Below, one piece after another: positions 55,411 through 64,000 of a DNA stretch of 64,000 bases. The number at the start of each line of letters is the position of its first letter. The stretch's first letter is position 1. The DNA lies in NCBI GenBank assembly GCA_032690845.1, contig CM064433.1:42778658-42842657 (forward strand), read 5' to 3'. The stretch comes from Eleusine coracana subsp. coracana (Eukaryota > Streptophyta > Magnoliopsida > Poales > Poaceae). The notes under the pieces were generated by a model. The model worked only from the letters and a program-made list of their open reading frames with translations. It searched no databases and was not told the origin of the DNA. The translations under genes and the position numbers were made by a program.

Positions 55411-55918
55411 ATGCCGATGGCAGCCGAGACTTGCCTGTCCGACCTTCCCGATGACCTGCTGCAACGCATCCTCTACCTCGTTCCCGCCAGGGAGGTCGCG
55501 TCCACCGCCGTGCTCTCCCGGCGATGGCGCTCGCTGTTGCCGACACCGTGGTGTGGCGCCACCGTCCACCTCGACTCCCGCCCCAACAAGCACTCCTCCT
55601 CCTATTCCCATGTGTACGACCGGCACGATGCGTTCCTGCAGGGCGCCAAGTCCGCCATGGACGTGCACGAGTCCATGACCCGGGTCACCATCCACGTGGA
55701 GGAGAAGCACCCCTACTTGATACACACCTTCTTCATGTCTCGCAACGACGATGGTCACCACGTTGTCGACGATGTGCTCACCCACCCGGCCTGCCGCGGC
55801 GTGGAGGTGCTCCGCATCGAGGCCTTCACTTCCGGCATCACGAAAGTTGGTAGCAAGTACGACGGCTCATCCTTCCTGAACAACAAAGAGGTCGGGTTCT
55901 ACGAGCTCGGCTTCGGGT
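55411..55918 (+). pseudogene. F-box/LRR gene A8, truncated by an LTR retroelement
   Basis: ATG 55411 (a second ATG lies two codons on) begins CLSDLPDDLLQRILYLVPAR, then STAVLSRRWRSLLPTPW and an LRR start (CRGVEVLRIEAFTSGITKVG). All 169 codons are open until an LTR begins at 55919, after YELGFG. The remaining LRR and FBD parts are not in the window. With the LTR the frame stops after about 17 more codons, at 55969-55971. A protein with F-box but no target-binding part could in principle be made. It is most similar to A1, sharing RRWR-L-PTPW, the GVE-L-IEA segment and GSK. Confidence 0.85.
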
Positions 55919-56792
55919 TGTTAGTAGATCTCCTATTGGGCCCAACGGCCCAACCCAGATCCGCGCCTTGATTGAGGGCATCCCAACCCTTCTCTGGTTG
56001 GTGGGTCCCTGTCACAATGTGCCACATAAATAGAGGGGTAAAGCCAGGGCACGGGACATGAGGTTGACTGTAACACTGTTACCCCTAACAGAACCCTAAC
56101 CTGATCTCAAGGAGACGGGCACAGCCAGCAACGGGAAGACCCGCCGCCACCACGCCGCCGTACATCCCCGCCGTACCGGGTCAGCGCCGGTGGAGACCCG
56201 AAGGCCATCGACATCGGCGATCTCCGTCCCCTCTGCCACGAGACATCGCTGACGCCCTCGACAAGATCCTCGCCATCGACGACATGACAGGAACCGACGC
56301 AGCCACCACCTCTACATCGGTCCCGGTCCTCACCGCCACGATGGCATCCGCTCCACCTGCTCACAATCCCGGTAATGCTCTTCTCTCTCCCCTCTCCTTC
56401 TCCTAGATCCCGTACTCAGAACCCTTCCCATGCTTAGATCCTCGCTACACTATAGGCTAGGTGCAGATATGTTGTTAACATTGGTATCAGAGCCACCCTA
56501 GCATTAGATCTAGATGAGGAAGACTCGATCCTCGGATCAGGAAAGAAAGAAACCCACCCCATCAACATGAAACCCGGAATCCCAAACCCTAACTCTAGGA
56601 TTGGTGTTACAAATCCAACAGAAACACCGTGGGGACTTACTTGGGCACCCTCGCCACCGCCGTTTGTCGGCGCGGGACAGATCAAACGAGTGTCGCCCGT
56701 CGTCGAGATGCCGTCGCACAGGGGCTCGTGGACGCCGTCGCGAGGCTGCTCGACGGCAGCGCGCGCGTCGGTGAAAAGCCTAGCGGCAGCGC
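55919..56792 (+). mobile_element. LTR (562 bp), primer site and leader of an LTR retroelement in A8
   Basis: LTR 55919-56480 runs from TGTTAGTAGATCTCC to GTTGTTAACA and contains a TATA-like 'cataaataga' near 56025. It is followed by TGGTATCAGAGCC (56482-56494), the initiator-Met-tRNA primer site. About 300 bp of leader and internal DNA remain before a gypsy element interrupts at 56793. The left flank (55914-55918) is CGGGT. The second LTR would lie outside the window. No gag or pol is visible, so copia or gypsy cannot be decided. The solo LTR in A6 belongs to the same family. Confidence 0.8.
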
Positions 56793-57319
56793 TGTCACGG
56801 ACCCGCGTTACCACGGAGACGGCTCCGTTCCAGGATCTCCCTCGGGTGGCGACACGCGCTGTGGCGCCCAATAGTACAATACATGACAGAGAAAATAATT
56901 GCAACAGGAACGTAGGTGGGGAAGCAGAGTGTACATAAATCCGAAGTTATATTACAAACCGGAGTGTTGACAGAAATAAATTGCGGAAGCGAAAAGTTCG
57001 ACAATTGGTTCACCAATTCGACGGAATAGCTAAGATACAATCGCCCTCTCACGGCGACACACAGGGATTTTCCGGCCATAGTAGGTGCCTTGCCCAAGCA
57101 CCGTACCGGCAAGCAAAGACCTAATCCTCCTCTTCATTTGTGCACAGCTCCCACTCGATGTTCCAACAGTCGGGACGCTGGCCCTCCCAATGGAACCTCC
57201 CACCACAGTGGCATTCTCCGTCCTGGTCATCTGAAAACCACATAGAGCTACGCCCTGAGTAACTAATTTACTCAGCAAGACTGACCCGTCAAAATGGCTA
57301 ACTACAGCCGACGCCTAGA
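56793..57319 (-). mobile_element. Truncated LTR of the nested gypsy element
   Basis: It begins TGTCACGGACCCG and matches 63352 onward and 30528 onward until 'gacgcctaga' near 57319. There it stops and integrase coding sequence begins. About 0.53 kb of an LTR normally near 3.9 kb remains. The deletion also removed the 3' end of pol. Confidence 0.85.
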
Positions 57320-60300
57320 TGCTTTCCTGGTAACTATTGTTGTAGGCGAATTCTGCCAAGGGTAGGCACTCGTCCCACTTCTTGTTGTGATTCAGTACAT
57401 ATGCCCTCAACATGTCTTCCAATATTTGGTTAACTCTTTCCGTTTGACCGTCTGTTTGGGGGTGGTACGCGGAACCTCTAATCAGCCGGGTGCCCAGTGT
57501 CTCGTGTAGCTTTTCCCAAAAGCGTCCCACAAATTAGGAGCCTCGATCGGATACGATAGTCTTGGACACTCCGTGCAAACACAGGATTTGCTCAATGTAG
57601 AGTTGCGCATACTTTTGCATCTTGAACCGCGTCGACACAGGGATAAAGTGGGCGACTTTTGTTAACCGGTCCACAATGACCCATATGGAGTCGAATTTAT
57701 GTGCCGTCAACGATAGACCAACAATGAAATCCATGCTGATATCTTCCCATTTCCAAGCTGGAACACTCAAGGGTTGTAGTAGGCCTGCCTTCTTCAGATG
57801 ATCGGCCTTGACTCGGCGGCAGGTATCGCATTCTGCAACATAACGTGCTATTTCCCTTTTTAGACGAGTCCACCAATATTTGGATCTCAAATCATGGTAC
57901 ATTTTGTTGCTGCCCGGATGCATGGAGTACTTTGCCATGTGAGCCTCGTCCAAAATTTTCTTGCGGAGTTCCAGATCCTTAGGAACCACCAGTCGATCCT
58001 TGAACCATAAAACACCTTCTGCGTCTTCTCGAAAGCATTGTACCTTAGCATCACCCTCTTTTAGTCTCCTTTTGAGATGAGTTATGCATCTATCATTTTG
58101 CTGGGCTGTCACTATTTCTTCCCGTAAGGTGGGAATTAACGCTAAGTTGTAGAGGGCTCCGTGGGGTGTTACTTGGACATAATGACCATCTTGGACTTGT
58201 GGGCTGACTAGGATGTGGTGGCAGTGAGCCTTGCGGCTTAGGGCGTCAGCCACGACATTCGCCTTTCCCGGGTGGTAATGGACTTCCAACTCGTAATCCT
58301 TAATCAATTCCAACCAACGACGTTGTCTCATGTTCAGGTGGTCTTGAGTGAAAATATACTTCAAGTTTTTGTGGTCAGTGTATATGCGAACTAAATTCCC
58401 AAGGAGGTAATGTCTCCACATCTTTAAGGCCAATACCACTACTGCTAATTCCAGGTCATGCACGGGGTAATTCTGCTCGTGCTTCTTCAATTGCCTTGAT
58501 CCATAAGCAATAACTCTTCCGTCTTGCATAAGCACACATCCCAATCCAATACCCGAAGCGTCACAATAGACATCGAACGGCTTCCCCAGGTCCGGTTGAG
58601 CTAATACTGGGGCCGTGGTCAGGTGCCTCTTCAAGGTTTGAAAAGCACCTTCGCAGCTTTCATCCTATATGAATTTCTTATCCTTCTTAAGCAACTCTGT
58701 CATGGGCTTTGCGATTTTGGAGAAGTTGGGAATAAAACGGCGGTAATAGCCAGCTAATCCCAGAAAACTACGTATATGGAACACGGTCTTCGGTGTCTTC
58801 TAGTTCAGCACATCTCTTACCTTGCTAGGATCTACCGCGATGCCTTCTTCCGAGACAATATGGCCTAAAAATGGTACTTGCTTCAACCAAAACTCGCACT
58901 TGCTAAACTTAGCATATAGCGGGTGCTCCCTTAACCTCTGTAAAACAACACAGAGATGCTCTGCATGTTCTTCCTCTGACTTCGAGTAGACTCGGATGTC
59001 GTCAATGAACACCACCACAAACTTGTCCAACTCGGGCATGAACACTGATTTCATGAGATACATGAAGTGTGCTGGTGCATTTGTCAATCCGAACGACATC
59101 ACTAAATACTCATATAGACCGTACCGGGTAGAAAATTCTGTTTTGGGAACGTCTTCGGCACGGATTTTAATTTGATGGTAACCCGACCGAAGATCAATCT
59201 TGGAGAACACCTTGGCTCCTATCAATTGGTCGAAGAGGATGTCAATACGGGGCAGTGGGTATTTGTTCTTGACCGTCACCGCATTGAGGGGTCGGTAGTC
59301 TACACACAGCCTCAAGGTCTCATCTTTCTTCTTTACGAATAGTGCCAGACAACCCCAAGGCGAGGAGCTTGGTCGAATGAACCCCTTATCCAACAGCTCC
59401 TTAAGTTGCTCCTTCAACTCGGCTAGTTCCTTAGGCGCCATTTTATACGGCCTTTTGGATAACTCAACATCCCGATCCGGTGGAAGTCCTGGGAGATCGT
59501 CAGGGAATACGTCCAGAAATTCCCTAACCACTGGAATATCCTTTATTGGTCCGGCGGTGGTGTGGTGAACGCTTGGTGCGACTAGTTGGGGTGGTCGTAC
59601 TCGGAAGCTTACGCTACCATGGGTGGGAGAGTTTAGGTGCATAGTGTAGGCATCTATGTCCAGTATAGCTTTCTGTTGCCTCATCCAAGGCATGCCTAGA
59701 ATAATGTCAATGTTGCACCCATCTAGGACCATGCACTTAGTAGGGTAAACTTTTGATCCTAGGGTTATTGGGAGTTTGTCTATTTCATATAGAGCAGGGG
59801 TTTGTCCACCGGCTGATCTAATGGTGTATCGTGTTCTCATAAGGGTGCAGGGCAGCCGGTACTTATTAACAAAGAACCCACTAACAAAGCTATGTGATGC
59901 TCCTGAGTCAAACAGAACTAGTGCGGAGTGGTCTCGAACAGGGAACATACCAGCAAGGATGGGGTTGTTCTCCGGAATCTCTTCCAGGGTGGTGTTGTTC
60001 ACTCGCCCAACATGAACTGGTCCTCGGTTGTTGCGGTTGTTGTTGGTGTTGTTATTCCTCGGCAGGTTCTGGCCAGTGCTCTTCTTAGGGTGCGGGCACT
60101 CCCTTGAGAAATGCCCAAGACGGCCACAGTTGTAGCAGGGGAACGATCCGGTCTGGGCGTTCGACTGCTGGGGTGGGCGAAATCCACCTTGACTCTGCTG
60201 CTGGCACAGTACCGGGGGTCGCTGCTGTGCTGGCTGAGGCGGGTGCACAACAGGTGCCGGTACGGGGGCGGAACGGTACCTCTGTCCCGACGGGGTGGTG

Positions 60301-61196
60301 TACACCATGCGGAACTTCTATGGGGGTCCATTGGATGGCCCCATAGCACTTGCGGAGCGCTTCCGTTCTGCCATCACTCTGCGATATCCGTCTTCCGCGA
60401 CGATCGCGTTGTTGACAAATTCTGCGAATGAGCCTCCCATGTTAAGGTTGAGGCGGTCTTGTAGCTCAGCACTTAGTCCCTCCAAGAAACGGTCCTTGCG
60501 CTTGGCGGGGGTGTCCACTTGTTCCGGGGCGTACAGCGCCAACCGGTTGAACTCTTCGTAGTATTCCTCGACACTGCGATTGCCACGCTTTAGAGCGGCG
60601 AATTCATGCGCCTTCCTGCGAACGAGCCCCGCAGGGATGTAGTGAGCGTGGAACACATCCTTGAACTCGTCCCACGTAATCTGTCGGTCGGTTCCCACAG
60701 AGGCGACATGGTTCGCCCACCATGCCCCAGCCGCACCATGTAGTTGCTGCACGGCGAACAATGTCTTCTGCACAGGCGTGCAGTTAAGGAGTCCAAATTT
60801 GGACTCGAGCATGCGAAGGAAGTTCTCCGCCTCCATGGGCTCGGTAGTTGAGCTGAACGTGGGCGGCTTGGTGGCAAGGAAATCGGAGTAGGAGCTGTTC
60901 TGCGGTGCTCCGTCGTGGTGGCCCCTAGTATTACGGGCTGCTAGGTTCTGTTGTGCCAGCTCCCGCATGAACTCCGCCTGCTTTTGCTGGCTCTCCATCA
61001 TCGTAGTGAAAAACTGCGCCATCATCTGCATGGGTTTGGGTGGCGGCGGCGGTGGTGGAGTCCCTAGCGCAGAGTCAGTCCCCCTAGCCCTGGAACCTTC
61101 GGGCTGCTCGCCATGCAGCTCATTGGTGTTACGGGTGCGCACCATTCTGAAATGCAAGAATAAGGGTCCAATTAGTCTCTTATCCAACATGAGCAT
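57315..61196 (-). pseudogene. Ty3/gypsy gag-pol, four in-frame stops, 3' truncated
   Basis: This is one continuous minus-strand frame from ATG 61196. Gag (61196-60318) contains the retrotransposon gag core (TLFAVQQLHGAAGAWW, then FLEGLSAELQ). A CCHC knuckle (CYNCGRLGHFSREC), an aspartic protease (LVLFDSGASHSF), a reverse transcriptase (KIDLRSGYHQIKI, VVFIDDIRVYS), an RNase H (DASGIGLGCVLMQDG) and an integrase follow. The integrase shows an HHCC finger (H..H...CDTC) and core Asp residues in SMDFIVGL and IVSDRGS; the core Glu falls near QILEDML. Stops are TAG 60318-60320, TAG 58800-58802, TAG 58665-58667 and TAA 57534-57536. All can be read as former CAG, TGG or CAA. The frame ends at 57315-57317, a stop supplied by LTR sequence after a deletion. 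No chromodomain region remains. Confidence 0.9.
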
Positions 61197-61460
61197 TATA
61201 GGTTACCAAAGCAAATAACATAGCACACAGGACAGCAATTTGGTAAACAACATATTTTCGTTAAAGCGGAAGTTTTCCAAGTTAACATGGTTCTAGTACA
61301 AGTTAACAGTTCCACTCTACATAAACTTGAAATATGTGGCCATTGAGTTTGCAAAAGCTAATCACGCGGGTGATCCCCAAAATACAACAACCGCGTGTGG
61401 AGCGTCCCAAAAGTTATCCATCTACCATGCCCTCCAAGCACGACCTAGTCGCGTCTACTA

Positions 61461-62555
61461 CTACTGCCATGCCCTGACACCGGCGGTGCCAGAGGGCCCT
61501 GGTCGGTCCGCGTCGGTCGGAGCGGGTGGCTCGTAGTCCACGTCGGACTCCTCGCCCGCGTCCTCCTTGGGCTCCTCCTCTGCGGGTGCTGCCTGCGGTG
61601 CAGCAACCACGTCCAACTGAGCCTGGTGCTCCTCGTTCTCATGAGCCAGTGTCTCCAGGTCCTCCGCCATAAGGTCCATCTCCTGCTGGGCAGTTGCCAG
61701 TTGCTGCTGCAGGTGCTCGTTGTGGTTTGCCCGCTGCTGCATAATTATACCTCGTCTGTCCACCTCCTGCGCGAGAGTGTCGCGCTGCTCAGTGACCTCC
61801 ATCACGCGAGTCTCACTCGCCTCAAGACAAGCAGTCAACCGCTGAATCTCTCTCTGCTGTGCATCGACCTGTGTCTGCAGGTCGTTCCTCTGCAGCCACA
61901 CCTGCTCAGCCTCCGCCAGCAAGAGTCTGCTGCGGCTGCTAGAGTCCTCATCCAAGTTGAGGAGGTACTCAGAGTAGTGAGATACGAGGTGGTATCCCGC
62001 GTGGTACTCCGGGTAGTCGTCACGAGAGACGCGTCTCACGCGCCTCTGCCACACCGGGTCAGCCTGGTGCCAAATGGGGATCATCTCGAACGGAGTCCCC
62101 GAGAGCGCTGCTACGTTGCGCCCACAGAAGTGAGTGAGAGCCCGGTGAGCGACTCTCTCCAGACCCTCTCGGAGGCACCCAGCCGTGACGGTGCTCTCCA
62201 TACCCGCCAAGTCGGGGTTGCGCGGGTGTGGGGAGACACTGAGGTGCACCTCTACAAAAGGCACACCATGGCGGCGAGTCTCACGCCCACGGTACGAAGG
62301 CTGCTCCTCGTAGCCCAGGGCGCATAGCATTTCCCACAGGAGGGTGGGAAAGCCACGGTGGTGTAGACCGGTGGTATAACGCCACCCGTCATGCTGGAAC
62401 AGCTCAAACCCGTGCTCGTCCATCTGGAACACAAACCCCAAATAGTGAGTACTCGTTCCCAACGCAGAGGGTGCAGGCCAAAATAAAACAATTTGATGCA
62501 ATGAGTGATATACGGAGTCTAGCCTGAGTACTAAAGTGGTGGAACCCTTCACCAT
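61461..62555 (-). CDS. Extra ORF (orf0-like) upstream of gag
   Basis: A complete 364-codon frame starts at ATG 62555 and ends at 61461-61463, about 265 bp before gag. The N-terminal half is globular (LHHRGFPTLLWEMLCALGYE, HFCGRNVAALSGTPFEMIPI). Residues about 215-315 form a long coiled coil (QTQVDAQQREIQRLTACLE, then EQRDTLAQEVDRR and LQQQLATAQQEMDLM). The tail is acidic and Pro-rich. Some grass gypsy families carry such an additional ORF before gag; its role is unknown. It has no stop or frameshift although gag-pol has four. A downstream Met (MDEHGFELF) is a possible alternative start. Confidence 0.7.
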   Translation of the reverse strand: MVKGSTTLVLRLDSVYHSLHQIVLFWPAPSALGTSTHYLGFVFQMDEHGFELFQHDGWRYTTGLHHRGFPTLLWEMLCALGYEEQPSYRGRETRRHGVPFVEVHLSVSPHPRNPDLAGMESTVTAGCLREGLERVAHRALTHFCGRNVAALSGTPFEMIPIWHQADPVWQRRVRRVSRDDYPEYHAGYHLVSHYSEYLLNLDEDSSSRSRLLLAEAEQVWLQRNDLQTQVDAQQREIQRLTACLEASETRVMEVTEQRDTLAQEVDRRGIIMQQRANHNEHLQQQLATAQQEMDLMAEDLETLAHENEEHQAQLDVVAAPQAAPAEEEPKEDAGEESDVDYEPPAPTDADRPGPSGTAGVRAWQ

Positions 62556-63351
62556 TTTCCTGAAAGTGCAACTACAGCCCTAGGGGTGATCCAAGCAAGG
62601 AATTACGGATTTTACACAATAAGTTAAAAATCTGAAATTTATATTAACCCGATTTCGACGTGCTGACTCGGACGGTCAAAAATGGTATTGTCCGGTAATT
62701 CTTAAACCAACTTTTCTTGCTGGATGGTCAGAGAGTTCGTTCATGATTTCAATAGTGTTTATTTGCACGCTTTTGACTCACAAGTGAGAAGGTATCGATT
62801 TTTATGTGGACGACATTTCTGCTAAAATTTTAGTTTCTTGTTAATGTCTTGATGATTTTTAACATTTTTCAATTATGCATATGATTTCGGCCTACCCGTT
62901 CTCACCAAATAAAATTCGGTTACGAATAGGACCATTCGTATAGTCGGTGGCAATCGATCTCTAGGGTCAGTCGTATACTACCCGTTTCTTAGGAAAATCG
63001 TGGTCCTGCAGAAGATTTATTCCAGAAACATTACATCAAATCAAAAGAAACGAGCTAAAAATAATCCCTTATTATTGTCCTAGGGCAGGACACTAATGTT
63101 TTACGCAATCAGCCCGCGTTCACACCATTGTGCTAGCTTCCCATGTTACATTCCACTGGGCGGGACACATACCTGCGTTGACGATGCCGTAGATGCAGTA
63201 TTTAAACAAACAACCTCCTACAGTTAGCTTTGCCACCTGGATCATAACTTATTAATAACCTATTGGGCACGTCCTCACATGTTTGTTACGGGGTTTACAA
63301 AAATATGTCTTTGAATATTGTACTATTCCCGAGGTAGCTCTGATACCACGC
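62556..63351 (-). mobile_element. Gypsy leader and primer-binding site
   Basis: Non-coding leader lies between the 5' LTR and orf0. Directly inside the LTR the minus strand reads GCG then TGGTATCAGAGC (63348-63337), matching the 3' end of initiator-Met tRNA, the usual plant primer. Confidence 0.85.
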
Positions 63352-64000
63352 TGTCACGGACCCGACTTACCACGGACGGCTCCGTTCCAGGATCTCCCTC
63401 AGGTGGCGACACGCGCTGTGGCGCCCAATAGTACAATACATGACAGAGAAAATAATTGCAACAGGAACGTAGGTGGGGAAGCAGAGTGTACATAAATCCG
63501 AAGTTATATTACAAACCGGAGTTTTGACAGAAATAAATTGCGGAAGCAAAAAGTTCGACAATTGGTTCACCAATTTGACGGAATAGCTAAGATACAATCG
63601 CCCTCTCACGGCGACACACAGGGATTTTACGGCCATAGTAGGTGCCTTGCCCAAGCACCGTACCGGCAAGCAAAGACCTAATCCTCCTCTTCATTTGTGC
63701 ACAGCTCCCACTCGATGTTCCAACAGTCGGGACGCTGGCCCTCCCAATGGAACCTCCCACCACAGTGGCATTCTCCGTCCTGGTCATCTGAAAACCACAT
63801 AGAGCTACACCCTGAGTAACTAATTTACTCAGCAAGACTGACCCGTCAAAATGGCTAACTACAGCCGACGCCTAGACATGCAAAGGCTGGGGATAGGGTT
63901 TAAATTGCCAGAAAACCAGCCTAGGAGTGGATCCTTGTTTTTCAAGTTTTAGCATCAAGTTAAGTGGTCATGTGGAATAGAAAATTTAGTTTTCACTAAA
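63352..64000 (-). mobile_element. 5' LTR of the gypsy element, cut by the window end
   Basis: It starts TGTCACGGACCCG on the plus strand and is nearly identical to 56793-57319, with a 3-nt difference near 63376. It continues past the point where that copy was deleted, matching 31030-31180 of the solo LTR in B3. The rest of the LTR (expected 3-4 kb) is outside the window. Confidence 0.9.

Noticed and set aside
1..64000. CRISPR arrays, bacterial operons, rRNA or tRNA genes
   Set aside because: None are present. Repeats found are transposon ends, duplications and microsatellites, and the only tRNA-like sequences are primer-binding sites of LTR elements.

Overview
This is a nuclear window from a grass (Poaceae). 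The signs are intron-poor F-box/LRR/FBD genes of the expanded plant type, GC-rich 5' coding ends, Stowaway, Harbinger-like and CACTA elements, Helitron ends, 3.7-3.9 kb gypsy LTRs, and initiator-Met-tRNA primer sites. The species cannot be fixed from the sequence alone.

The window is an F-box cluster in heavy decay. I count eleven F-box loci in two families. Family A (SDLPDDLL type with a C-terminal FBD block) has eight members: A1 2357-4123(-), A2 4443-6134(+), A3 7772-10592(+), A4 11947-13530(+), A5 15528-17199(+), A6 37132-39624(-), A7 40593-42224(-) and A8 55411-55918(+). Family B has three: B1 near 20300-20358(-), B2 22428-23970(-) and B3 30244-35704(+). Only A4 and A7 keep an uninterrupted frame. 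The others carry stops, frameshifts, deletions or insertions. A7-A6 is an inverted duplicate of the A3-A4/A5 block, so each copy can be used to read the damage in the other.

Mobile DNA explains most of the rest, and many insertions have exact target-site duplications (TSDs). They include hAT elements (8049-8946, 14597-15414, 45294-45476, 49615-50125), a TA-flanked MITE (9074-9354), a Stowaway (10895-11126), four TAA/TTA-flanked Harbinger-like elements (17342-18295, 18482-19275, 20385-21511, 28118-29144), a small CACTA element (19418-19778), three 5'-truncated LINE ends (6652-7113, 29682-30003, 36642-37037) and Helitron termini (826, 1428-2250, 44098, 52657, 55125). Two solo LTRs (24046-27747, 30528-34412) belong to the same gypsy family as the damaged element that fills 56793 to the window end. 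That element lies inside a second LTR retroelement (from 55919), which itself interrupts A8.

Between 44.1 and 52.7 kb there is an AT-rich, F-box-free stretch next to Helitron termini. It holds gene fragments: selenium-binding-protein exons joined in frame to what looks like the C-terminus of the GTPase EFL1. The other new observation is a small upstream ORF, interrupted by a 5'-UTR intron and conserved between A3 and A7. The F-box proteins would act as substrate adaptors of SCF ubiquitin ligases, but only A4 and A7 look able to do so.
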